A stretch of 64,000 nucleotides of DNA from an uncultured Acidimicrobiales bacterium (GTDB lineage Bacteria > Actinomycetota > Acidimicrobiia > Acidimicrobiales > SZUA-35). Below are positions 1-8,051 of the stretch, in pieces. Each line of letters starts with the position of its first letter. The stretch's first letter is position 1. Made by a program: the position numbers and the translations under genes. The DNA lies in NCBI GenBank assembly GCA_937922805.1, contig CALAJV010000006.1:248001-312000 (forward strand), given 5' to 3'. Below the pieces are notes generated by a model, which was given only the letters and a program-made list of their open reading frames with translations, was not told where the DNA came from and searched no databases.

Positions 1-17
1 TCCTGACTTACTGACAT
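1..17 (-). CDS. Start of a gene cut by the left edge, possibly the roadblock/LC7 partner of the kinase
   Basis: On the minus strand an ATG at 17 follows an AGGAG ribosome-binding site at 24-28 with 6 nt spacing, and opens a frame reading M-S-V-S-Q before the window ends. It lies about 90 bp downstream of the kinase gene on the same strand. In Streptomyces, kinases of this architecture (CvnA) are followed by a roadblock/LC7 protein (CvnB), so that is the expected identity. This is inference from gene order; five residues cannot identify a family. Confidence 0.4.
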
Positions 18-104
18 CTTATACTCCTGCTCGTTGTGAGCGAGTCTGCTCGCTGATGATTGAGATAGGTTGATTGGTTACCTTCGAGGTAGAGATTCTT
101 TGCA

Positions 105-2903
105 TTATTCGCCTACCTCGTTTTCGGCATCTTCTTTACCTCGCTGGAACTGACTCCACCGATTGCGGCTCTGTTCAGCATCTTCCATGACATCACCTGA
201 CGATTCAGCCGCTGCCTTCTGAGGCTTCTTCGATGCCTTAGGCGATCCGGTGGATTTTTTCGACTCTCGTCGAGCGAACCCAAATCCAGCAATAGCCTCT
301 TCGCCTTTTGAGTCAACTTGTCCGCTGCCGTTCGAACCATTTGTCGAGCCCTCTTTGGCCTCGGCTTCAGACTCGTCGCTCTCTGCGCTGACTACTGGCG
401 TCCGACGGGGAAATTCTTTGCCTGCGACTACGGCCTTGTCGGCAGTTTCATCCTCGACTCGTCGACCAAACTGATTTGACGGAACCGAGGCCGGCGTTGT
501 TTCCACCTTCGGTTCGCTAGTTTTCTTTACCGCAGAATCCTTAGCCGGGACGTCGGCCCCAGCGTCAACATCGCCGGTGTCTGCTTCTTCATCATCAGAT
601 GATTCCAAGACCGTCTCAGTCGAGTCTGCTTCTGCTTCTGCTTCTGCTTCTGCTTCTGCTTCTGCTTCTGCTTCTGCTTCTGCTTCTGCTTCTGCTTCTG
701 CTTCTATAGACAGATCATCGTCGTTCGTTTGATCTTTCGCTTCTTCGAATCTAGCTCGAGCTGACTCAGCCTGAGCGAGCAGAGCTCGGGCCTCGGCCTC
801 GGCCTCGGCAATTTCAGCCTCGGAAGAAAGGTCAGCTACTGAAATGTCCGAACCTGAAGCGTCTTGTTCGGTTTGAACCTCTGCCTCAGTGATCGTTTTC
901 GGCAACGTGAGAATAGCCTGTAAACCACTACCGACCGGAGACGACGCAAGACGCACTCGAAGGTCGTGTCGACGGGCCAACCGGCCCACAACGAACAAGC
1001 CGAGGTATCGAGACGGAACATCGGTTAGCTCGTGTGATTCGTTCAGACGGGTGTTGGCTGCCTCGATTTCCTCCTTGGACATTCCCATGCCTTCGTCGGT
1101 TATCCAGATTGTGTAACCATCTTCGTCTTCTTGGCCAGTTACGGTCACATCACTTTGTGGTGGCGAGAAGTTTAGTGCGTTCTCGATTAGCTCGGCCAAG
1201 ACGTGGGCGACATCGGCGACAACGCTGCCCTTAATGTGTCCGTCGCCCATTCCGCTAGCATTCACTCGGTCGTAGTTTTCGACCTCGGCTAGCGCTGCTT
1301 GCACCGCTTGTTCAACCGGAACCGGAGCAGCCCAACGGCGCGGGGTGCGGTCGCCGGCGATAACCAAAAGGCTCTCAGCGTTTCGTCTCATGCGGGTAGC
1401 GAGGTGATCAAGCTTAAATAGCGATTCGAGCGTGTCTGGGTCGGTCTCGCTCTTTTCAAGACCATCGATCGAGCGCAACTGACGCTTGAGCAGCGACTGG
1501 TTACGGCGACCGAGGTTAACGAACATCTCAGCAGTATTTCGACGACTGACTGCTTGCTCGGCCGCCAGTCGAACGGCACTGTCCTGAACCAAGTTGAACG
1601 AACCGGCCAGATCTTCGAGCTCATCGTTGGTATTAACCGTTACCTGCGGAGCTTCAATCGATTCAGGATCGGCTCCCTCGGTATTGATCTCAGCTACCGC
1701 TCCCGGCAGACCATCAGTTGCGGCCTTGGATGCAGCCTCGGTCAGCTTACGAATAGGGTTCACGATACTTTCAGCCAAGAATCGTGCGCTGAAGAAGGCA
1801 ACTAACGCAGCTAGGAATAGAACGCCGAGCGTGATCAGCAGCAGATTGTTGCCTGAGGCATTGATGTCATCGTCAAGGTTCTCGATACCGGCAATCGGAG
1901 CAAAGGCAGATTCACTCGACTGTGAAGATACAACAATCCAATCAAATCCATCGAAGCCATCAATGTTTGTATAGAGATCCGGGTTGATCGTCGAGGTGTG
2001 GCTCCAAACGAAGTCACCTGTTGCTTGCGATTTCGGCTGCGAATCACCAAGCACGGCGTCGGCCAGGGCTTCAGACACCTGACTTGGTTCCAAGTCTTCG
2101 TTCATCATTCGCGCAAGATCGTTGCCGCTCTCAGTCTCGGCGATAAGTCGCCCGTCACTCAAAGCAATAGTGAACTGGACCTGTTCAGACGAGTTGGATT
2201 CGGCGATGTCTTGAACAAACGCTATGTCGAGCGACGACTTGAGAACGCCACGAGGTGGTCCGCCGACAGCTGACTGGATTCGAGCCGAAATGTCAACCGA
2301 GAACACGTTGGCCGACTCGTCAAACTCAACGTTGCTTATAGAAAGACCATTCTCCCAAGCATCTTGCCACCAATCCTCATCGCTCTGAACAAAGTCACTA
2401 GTCGGGTTAGTGAGCGCAGCGTTGAAGCCGTATTCGTCAGTGATGAAGATCTCTCGGAAGTCAGGGCTCTGACCGAGTTCACCGCTCAAATATTGCTTGG
2501 CTCGGAAGGCGACTCCGGTGGTCTTTGTTGTTTCGAACCTAGTCTCAAGCGCTTCAATATCTTGACCTACCAGCTCTTGTTCCACTGAGTAAATCCCAGC
2601 TTCTCGCGCTCCGTCGACGATCTCTACCGATCGGCTCCAGGCCAAGACGTCTTCTACTCGTTCGACCAAGATCAGGTTGATTTCTTTGGCAACCGACTCA
2701 GCCTGGCTCTGACTAGTAACGAGGATCGTCTCCTCAGACAGCAACTCACGGCTCTCTTCGACCTTGGCCGAAGCGTTACTCCTCAGAGCGGCAACACCGA
2801 GGTATACGGCGAGACCTAGGAGTAACAATGGGACGATGGCCACGATCATGCTTCGAATCAGGATCTTGCGGCCAATCGATGAGGTGGCTTTTGGCGCACT
2901 CAT
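105..2903 (-). CDS. Sensor histidine kinase, nitrate/nitrite-sensor (CvnA-like) type, with acidic repeat tail
   Basis: Membrane sensor kinase of 932 residues. It has transmembrane segments at about 14-40 and 352-375 with a dCache-like extracytoplasmic domain between them, a HAMP region (about 376-450), a dimerisation helix with the candidate phospho-acceptor H500 in a KLDHLATRMRRNAE block, and a HATPase domain with N575 (N-box) and DEGMGM at 603-608. That block matches Streptomyces CvnA proteins rather than classical kinases. The last 260 residues are low-complexity, acidic and probably disordered, including about 14 Glu-Ala dipeptides encoded by a hexanucleotide repeat at 625-702. AAAGG precedes the ATG at proper spacing. 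The ligand is unknown. No response regulator is visible in the window; the family often works through small GTPase partners. Confidence 0.88.
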   Translation of the reverse strand: MSAPKATSSIGRKILIRSMIVAIVPLLLLGLAVYLGVAALRSNASAKVEESRELLSEETILVTSQSQAESVAKEINLILVERVEDVLAWSRSVEIVDGAREAGIYSVEQELVGQDIEALETRFETTKTTGVAFRAKQYLSGELGQSPDFREIFITDEYGFNAALTNPTSDFVQSDEDWWQDAWENGLSISNVEFDESANVFSVDISARIQSAVGGPPRGVLKSSLDIAFVQDIAESNSSEQVQFTIALSDGRLIAETESGNDLARMMNEDLEPSQVSEALADAVLGDSQPKSQATGDFVWSHTSTINPDLYTNIDGFDGFDWIVVSSQSSESAFAPIAGIENLDDDINASGNNLLLITLGVLFLAALVAFFSARFLAESIVNPIRKLTEAASKAATDGLPGAVAEINTEGADPESIEAPQVTVNTNDELEDLAGSFNLVQDSAVRLAAEQAVSRRNTAEMFVNLGRRNQSLLKRQLRSIDGLEKSETDPDTLESLFKLDHLATRMRRNAESLLVIAGDRTPRRWAAPVPVEQAVQAALAEVENYDRVNASGMGDGHIKGSVVADVAHVLAELIENALNFSPPQSDVTVTGQEDEDGYTIWITDEGMGMSKEEIEAANTRLNESHELTDVPSRYLGLFVVGRLARRHDLRVRLASSPVGSGLQAILTLPKTITEAEVQTEQDASGSDISVADLSSEAEIAEAEAEARALLAQAESARARFEEAKDQTNDDDLSIEAEAEAEAEAEAEAEAEAEAEAEAEADSTETVLESSDDEEADTGDVDAGADVPAKDSAVKKTSEPKVETTPASVPSNQFGRRVEDETADKAVVAGKEFPRRTPVVSAESDESEAEAKEGSTNGSNGSGQVDSKGEEAIAGFGFARRESKKSTGSPKASKKPQKAAAESSGDVMEDAEQSRNRWSQFQRGKEDAENEVGE
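625..702. repeat. Hexanucleotide microsatellite (13 perfect TCTGCT units) inside the kinase gene
   Basis: Thirteen uninterrupted copies of TCTGCT on the plus strand read as alternating Glu-Ala on the coding minus strand. The unit is a multiple of three, so gain or loss of copies changes the length of the acidic tail but keeps the frame. Perfect identity between copies suggests recent slippage. Confidence 0.95.
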
Positions 2904-3025
2904 TTTTTGCCTTTCGGTTTAGGGCATTTTTACCCGACTGTTCCTTTGTCATCGGGTCAGAAAAGGGGCGGGTCAATGATCCGTTTGCCCCAACTGCGAT
3001 CAGAGTTAATTTCTGCCCGCGAATG

Positions 3026-3084
3026 CCGAAAGGACCAACGGGGTTGGCAGGTTTCTGCCTTTGGAGGGTGCTACGAGCACCCTC
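3026..3084 (+). promoter_or_regulatory. Cluster of stem-loops in the divergent region between kinase and EAL protein
   Basis: Three inverted repeats lie side by side: CCAAC/GTTGG at 3035-3047 (3-nt loop), GGCAG/CTGCC at 3046-3059 (4-nt loop), and a perfect 9-bp stem GAGGGTGCT/AGCACCCTC at 3064-3084 (3-nt loop). AAAGG near 3029-3033 can also pair with CCTTT at 3058-3062, which would compete with the second stem. The cluster sits 80-140 nt upstream of the plus-strand start at 3164. It could be a structured 5' leader or a set of operators; strand and function are not determined. No run of T follows, so it is not an obvious terminator. Confidence 0.5.
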
Positions 3085-3163
3085 ATAGCACGAAACATGT
3101 CGACGAATAGGTGAGAGATCACCAACCTGTTGAGCCCAACGAAGCACTAGGACTGATGATCCG

Positions 3164-4543
3164 ATGAGTCAAACCGAGAATAAGCAAAAAAGTCGCCCTG
3201 GCCTAAACATGCGCCGACTCCGGGCTGGCAACACTATGACGTTCAATGACGTCTTCACTGCCGGTGGCCCAGTTCAAAGCGTGGCTTCGCTATTGCGTGG
3301 CCTAGATACCAGAATCGAAGCGGCCCGTGAATCGGACGGCCTAGTTATGTGTTTCACCGTTCACATGCGACATATGACGTTGACGAGCGGCGGAGAAGAA
3401 ATCGATAGCCCTTCACAAGCCAAACTAGCTGAAGCAGTTGGAGAGCGGCTGGCTGGTCTAGACAACGGCATTGTCTCAGTCGCCGGGCGGGTTAACCAAA
3501 TAGCCGGATTCGCCGACGGTTTCCGACGCAAAGGAGAGGCAGAAACCATCGGCAATAACATCTTGTCGACCTTGCGCCAACCGTTTGACATCGACGGTCG
3601 AATGCATCATTTCGAGTCCCGAATCGGTATCTCGATACTGGAAGAAGACACCCCATCCAGCAATCAGCTACTTAGCTCATCTCTGTTAGCGTTGGCCGAG
3701 ACTGATACGTCAACCCCATTCCTTCGATACAACGCACGAGTGCAGAAGCGTTACGATCAGCAACTAGCGCTAGGTCACGATCTTGCCCAAGCGCTCGACG
3801 ATAGAGTACTCGAAGTCGAATATCAACCGGTTCTTGGATTGCGAGAGCGCAAACTTGTGGGCATTGAAGCCTTCGTCCGCTGGAACCACCCAGAACGAGG
3901 CATGATACCGCCCGGCCAGCTTGTGCGCTTGGCCGAGAAGACCGACACGATCTATGCCATTGGTCAACACGTTCTAACTGGTTCGATGGAAGCAGCTCGG
4001 TCGTGGTCAGAAGCCGGTGTTTTCAACGGGGTCACGTTGTGGGTCAACTTTGCCCCATCAGAGATTCTCCACCATGACTTCCGTGATCTGATCAAAACTC
4101 AGGTCGATCGATCGCACGCTGTTTCGGTAGGGATTGATCTTCTAGAAGGAGCTGCTATATCGGAGCGACAGGTTTCTGAGACGATACGAGCTATTGCCCT
4201 AGACGACGTCCGTTCGGCGATTGACAATTTTGACGGCGATTTCTCACTACTCACTCGCTCTCAGCAGCTTCCGTTCGACACGCTCAAACTAAGCCATCGG
4301 CTGGTATCGACGATCGAACCAGAAAGCGACGGACGTAGAATCGCGGAACTGGCGATCGACCTCGCCCACCGCCGATCGATTGAGGTTGTCGCTGTTGGCG
4401 TCGAATCCAAAGAACAACTTCGGATACTCGAAGAAATTGGTGTCGACGCGGTTCAGGGAAACTTACTGAGCAAACCGCTTCCGGCCGATCAAATCGTGCC
4501 GTTACTCGAAATCGGAACCTGGATCGACGGCGCCAAGTCGTAG
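3164..4543 (+). CDS. GGDEF/EAL-fold protein with degenerate active sites
   Basis: 459 residues. The N-terminal half (about 30-190) follows the GGDEF fold, but the signature position reads GRVNQIAGF (about 108-116), so no diguanylate cyclase site remains. The C-terminal half (about 205-450) is an EAL domain. It keeps E235 (as EAF), N295, D354, K375 and the QG motif near 432, but the ELTE-type Glu is D325, the second Asp of the DDFG motif is N355, and the Glu of the usual AEGVE motif is V411. Loss of several metal ligands makes phosphodiesterase activity unlikely. A c-di-GMP-binding or protein-binding role is inferred. There is no membrane segment. It is transcribed divergently from the sensor kinase. 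Confidence 0.85.
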   Translation: MSQTENKQKSRPGLNMRRLRAGNTMTFNDVFTAGGPVQSVASLLRGLDTRIEAARESDGLVMCFTVHMRHMTLTSGGEEIDSPSQAKLAEAVGERLAGLDNGIVSVAGRVNQIAGFADGFRRKGEAETIGNNILSTLRQPFDIDGRMHHFESRIGISILEEDTPSSNQLLSSSLLALAETDTSTPFLRYNARVQKRYDQQLALGHDLAQALDDRVLEVEYQPVLGLRERKLVGIEAFVRWNHPERGMIPPGQLVRLAEKTDTIYAIGQHVLTGSMEAARSWSEAGVFNGVTLWVNFAPSEILHHDFRDLIKTQVDRSHAVSVGIDLLEGAAISERQVSETIRAIALDDVRSAIDNFDGDFSLLTRSQQLPFDTLKLSHRLVSTIEPESDGRRIAELAIDLAHRRSIEVVAVGVESKEQLRILEEIGVDAVQGNLLSKPLPADQIVPLLEIGTWIDGAKS

Positions 4544-4614
4544 ACGTAAGCCAACAACGCGTCTCAAGTTCCCCACGCCCGCTAACAAAACTGGTACTAG
4601 TGAGTCGTTGAGGC

Positions 4615-5268
4615 CTATTTGTCTTTCTTGGTTTTTAGCTGCCCTGCTCGCATTCCATCGAGAATCGGGCCCGCCAATTGAGCAGCGCCGGCAAGCGACG
4701 CGAACAGAGTTTCTGTCCGATCGGTGTCGCGATCAAGTCTGCTCATCAACTCGATTCCCAGAAACAACGCAGAAATGGCGTGAGCCAGGTCGGCCGCAGG
4801 CAAAATCGCAGCGAACGCCGTGTCGGCCAAGCTTCTTTCCAAAGCCGCCTCGATCATGTCGTCCCATGGCTTGAGTGTCTCAAGAATTCGCTTCCCGACG
4901 TCTGAGCTAGCCGACCATCCAGCAACTATGGCGGTTAGAGCTGCATGGTCAGGATCATCAGCATTGCCTTCGTGCAGCTCAACCGCGATCTCAACGAGGC
5001 CTTCAAGCGAATCAACCTCGTTCAATCGCTCCTCGAATCGTCCGATTCTCCGGTCGTTAGCTCGGGACAGCGCCGCCAGTAGCAGTTCTTCGATAGAGCC
5101 GAAATGGTAGAAAACTAAAGCCTGGTTGAAATCGCCGGTTCGGGCGATAGCCCTGGCACTAGCACCGATTAGGCCCTCTTCAAGGACAGTTTTCAACGCA
5201 GCATCAATTATCCGATCGCGAGTTTCTAGGCCAGTACGGCTGCTCTTTCGATCTTTAGTTGTCCCCAT
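4615..5268 (-). CDS. TetR/AcrR-family transcriptional regulator
   Basis: 217 residues with a typical TetR N-terminal helix-turn-helix (about 16-62, RDRIIDAAL then ALVFYHFGSIEELL) and an all-helical ligand-binding C-terminus. The effector is unknown. It converges with the upstream EAL gene and has no obvious divergent target; the next gene on the same strand is the DUF3445 protein upstream. No convincing operator is visible beside its start. Confidence 0.9.
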   Translation of the reverse strand: MGTTKDRKSSRTGLETRDRIIDAALKTVLEEGLIGASARAIARTGDFNQALVFYHFGSIEELLLAALSRANDRRIGRFEERLNEVDSLEGLVEIAVELHEGNADDPDHAALTAIVAGWSASSDVGKRILETLKPWDDMIEAALERSLADTAFAAILPAADLAHAISALFLGIELMSRLDRDTDRTETLFASLAGAAQLAGPILDGMRAGQLKTKKDK

Positions 5269-5407
5269 CTACTCTATTCTGCCTCGCTGAGAGCGGATTT
5301 GATGGATCGGCAGCGAACAATTGCGGAGTCGGCCTTGCCGAACTCGCCACCATTGACTCACTCGGTCGAGCCGAGACAGAGCATTAAAGGGCGCTGGCAG
5401 TAACACG

Positions 5408-6310
5408 CTAAGGGCGGATCGCAGCCTCTAGCTCAACTACCTGCTCGGCTGAAAGTCCGCGATGATCAAGGTCGCTGGTATCGGACTGGTCCAGAAACCG
5501 GAGAAAGGCCTCAAGACGGTCCTCGACCAGATACTCACCAAGACGCGACTGTTGCGTTCGGATCGTGAACAAACACCAGCCGGACCGAGCAAGTTTTCGC
5601 AATGTTTGGCGCTCACTGCGAAGATACAGATCTTCGAGGCATCGATCGCTGGCGACGATTGGATCCCCGTTTGCAGGTCGAGACGGCTGATGCAATGTCG
5701 GATCGGGATGAATAAACCAATTTCTGCGCCAAACGATTTGATCATCTAGCTTGTCTAACAAGTTGTCCACTCGGGCTTGGAGCGAGCTTTCATACCCTGG
5801 CACCGGGTTATGTATCGCTCCGAGCGGCCGGTCTACTTTGTCGGACAATCGCCATCGACTCGGAAAACAAAGAGACGCCGCCCTCAAAACCCACCCATCA
5901 TCGGATCGCTGCAAAAGGCACAGATCTTCTTGTACCACACGACCGGAAAGGTCAAGCGGAGAAAGAGCTGAGGCTGCAAGGACCGTTGTCGGCTGGATAT
6001 GCCCAGAGGCAACGAGCTCGTCTTGTACTCGGTTGAAGTCTGATTGAAGTCCACGCTCTGCTAGACCGGCTTTAACCAAGTCGAATGTCTCTTGCTCGGC
6101 CTCGTGCGCTCCCTCTGCATCAGGGTTAGCTGTAATCAGAACAACATTGCCAGTTTTGGCCAGCAACTGGTGTTTCAAACCCAGTTCGCTCTGACGATTC
6201 TGATCATCAACCAACCAAGGCTGGTCACCTAATTGGCGGGTTCCCATCTGAAGCCACGGTTTCGCCGGGTCGATCGAGATCTCATCCATCCAATCCTGGC
6301 GGGGTGACAT
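5408..6310 (-). CDS. DUF3445 haem-dependent oxidative N-demethylase-like protein
   Basis: 300 residues. The core carries the family block CFPSRWRLSDKV, then RPLGAIHNPVPGY, and further on the RRNW and LHQP elements characteristic of DUF3445. Characterised relatives are haem proteins that act as the catalytic subunit of dimethylamine monooxygenase or related oxidative demethylases; His in GAIHNPVPGY is the notable conserved His. The partner subunits seen in methylamine utilisers are not nearby, so the substrate is unknown. The gene is divergent from larE across about 200 bp and has only the TetR gene downstream on its strand. Confidence 0.8.
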   Translation of the reverse strand: MSPRQDWMDEISIDPAKPWLQMGTRQLGDQPWLVDDQNRQSELGLKHQLLAKTGNVVLITANPDAEGAHEAEQETFDLVKAGLAERGLQSDFNRVQDELVASGHIQPTTVLAASALSPLDLSGRVVQEDLCLLQRSDDGWVLRAASLCFPSRWRLSDKVDRPLGAIHNPVPGYESSLQARVDNLLDKLDDQIVWRRNWFIHPDPTLHQPSRPANGDPIVASDRCLEDLYLRSERQTLRKLARSGWCLFTIRTQQSRLGEYLVEDRLEAFLRFLDQSDTSDLDHRGLSAEQVVELEAAIRP

Positions 6311-6507
6311 GTGTCAAAGGCTAGCTACGTTGGCCACCTTCGCTACCTTCAGCTGCTGGTTGTGATTGGAAGCACCTGTACCCTGATCACAGAACAACCA
6401 AACCAAAATACGCTAAACGACTAGGCAGGCCGAAGGGCTCGCACCAACCAAAACGGTGCGGCGAGTGCGGTCAGAACGGCTTTATGTAAGTCGGATTGTG
6501 AGGACCC

Positions 6508-7362
6508 GTGGATCGCAGTGAAACGGCGCAGATACAACAGAAACTGGAATCTACGATCAGCCAAATCGGCCCTATGGTTGTGGCGTTCTCGGGTGGGGTT
6601 GATTCATCGCTACTGGCCGTTGCCGCTCATCAAGTCCTCGGCGACGAGATGATCGCCGTCACTGCCAATTCAGCCTCACTTGCTACCGGAGAACTTGAGC
6701 AGTGCGAGCAGTTAGCGGCCGATTGGTCCCTGCCATGGCAGGCGGTTACAACCGATGAGATGACAGATGAGCGCTACGTTGCCAACAATACCGATCGGTG
6801 TTTTTGGTGCAAGTCAGCTTTAATGGATCAGCTCGAGCCGATCGCAACCGGACGGGCGGCGACCGTCACGCTCGGTGTGAACGTGGACGACCTCGGCGAC
6901 CACAGGCCCGGCCAAACTGCGGCTGCTGAACGAGGAGCCCAGTTCCCGTTGGTCAATGCTGGCCTAACTAAATCCGACGTTCGTAGCCTGGCCAAAACTA
7001 TGGGCTTGCCCATCTGGGACCGGCCAGCAATGCCGTGTCTTTCCAGTCGGCTTCCATACGGCACCGAGGTGAGCCTTCCACTACTAAGTCGGATCGATCG
7101 AGCCGAATCGGTCCTGCGTTCACTCGGATTCGATGACGTTCGAGTTCGCCACTACGGAGATACAGCTCGAATAGAAGTCCCAAGCAATCGTATGGGTCAA
7201 GCGATTGAGGTGGCCCAATTGGTAGTCGAAAAGGTGTCGGCGGTTGGCTACAAATACGTCACGCTCGACTTAGCCGGACTCCGAAGCGGAAATCTCAATG
7301 ACGGCCACGTAGCTGACAGCCCAGTAGCGGTCGGCCATGCGACCAATGGTTCTTCACAGTGA
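6508..7362 (+). CDS. larE: LarE, sulfur transferase for nickel-pincer cofactor synthesis
   Basis: 284 residues. The PP-loop SGGVDS (28-33) adenylates the carboxylates of pyridinium-3,5-biscarboxylate mononucleotide before sulfur insertion. A CFWC pair (C98, C101) and C177 in MPCLSSRLPYG give three cysteines. In the family, three-Cys LarE proteins bind a [4Fe-4S] cluster and transfer cluster-bound sulfur, in contrast to Lactobacillus LarE, which sacrifices a single Cys. The latter residue aligns with C177. The GTG start follows GAGGA. The stop overlaps the larB start by 4 bp, so translation is coupled. Confidence 0.93.
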   Translation: MDRSETAQIQQKLESTISQIGPMVVAFSGGVDSSLLAVAAHQVLGDEMIAVTANSASLATGELEQCEQLAADWSLPWQAVTTDEMTDERYVANNTDRCFWCKSALMDQLEPIATGRAATVTLGVNVDDLGDHRPGQTAAAERGAQFPLVNAGLTKSDVRSLAKTMGLPIWDRPAMPCLSSRLPYGTEVSLPLLSRIDRAESVLRSLGFDDVRVRHYGDTARIEVPSNRMGQAIEVAQLVVEKVSAVGYKYVTLDLAGLRSGNLNDGHVADSPVAVGHATNGSSQ

Positions 7363-8051
7363 CATCGCCAGAAGCTCGCATTGATCTTGACCGATCAAAC
7401 CGAATCGACTTACCAGAAGCTGTCTTCTGCGAATCAAAGACGACTGAGCAGTGCGTTGCAATTGTCTCTGACATGATTGCTCGAGGCGATGACGCTGTCA
7501 TCGCTACCCGGGCAACGCAAGACCAACAACAGGCATTGGTCGCTTTAAACCCGGAAAGCCACGCTTACAGCACGTTAACTTGGCGACCTCGGCCGATGTC
7601 GTCGCGTTCCGTAGCCGTCGTAGCCGCCGGGACATCCGACTTGCCGGTTGCTGACGAGTGCCGACTCACGCTCGAAGCGCTCGGCCACACCACAAGGCAG
7701 TTCACTGACGTAGGAGTAGCCGGACTTCACCGACTTCTAGACGTAGTTCCAGGGATTGTCTCCGCCGACGTCGTAGTCGCATTTGCCGGGATGGAAGGTG
7801 CCCTGCCAACTGTTCTAGCTGGTCTTATCGCAAAGCCGATAATCGCAGTTCCCACTTCGGTGGGATACGGCACGGCGTTCGAGGGGCAAACAGCTCTTTT
7901 GTCCATGATGACGAGTTGTGCTCCCGGCATCGCAGTTGTTGGGATTGACAATGGATATGGGGCCGCCTGCGCCGCCCATCGGATACTCCAGACAATAGGG
8001 GTAGAAGCGACTTCTGTTGACCGTGATACACCTGACAAAAAGGAGCGCTAG
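7359..8051 (+). CDS. larB: LarB, pyridinium-3,5-biscarboxylic acid mononucleotide synthase
   Basis: 230 residues of the AIR carboxylase-like (PurE-fold) family. It carboxylates and hydrolyses nicotinic acid adenine dinucleotide, the first step of the nickel-pincer nucleotide pathway. Visible family blocks are AGTSDLPVADE, a central AFAGMEGALPTVLAGL and VPTSVGYG near the C-terminus. It starts with GTG inside the end of larE (GTGA overlap) and ends directly before larC, so the three genes form one transcription unit. Confidence 0.93.
   Translation: MTSPEARIDLDRSNRIDLPEAVFCESKTTEQCVAIVSDMIARGDDAVIATRATQDQQQALVALNPESHAYSTLTWRPRPMSSRSVAVVAAGTSDLPVADECRLTLEALGHTTRQFTDVGVAGLHRLLDVVPGIVSADVVVAFAGMEGALPTVLAGLIAKPIIAVPTSVGYGTAFEGQTALLSMMTSCAPGIAVVGIDNGYGAACAAHRILQTIGVEATSVDRDTPDKKER

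Noticed and set aside
2776..3147. Open frame on the minus strand reading through the kinase start
   Set aside because: It overlaps the kinase 5' end in another frame, has no ribosome-binding site or family similarity, and contains the hairpin cluster.
6361..6391. TGTGAT/ATCACA pair resembling a CRP site upstream of larE
   Set aside because: The half-sites are 19 nt apart, not 6, so they do not fit CRP/FNR spacing.
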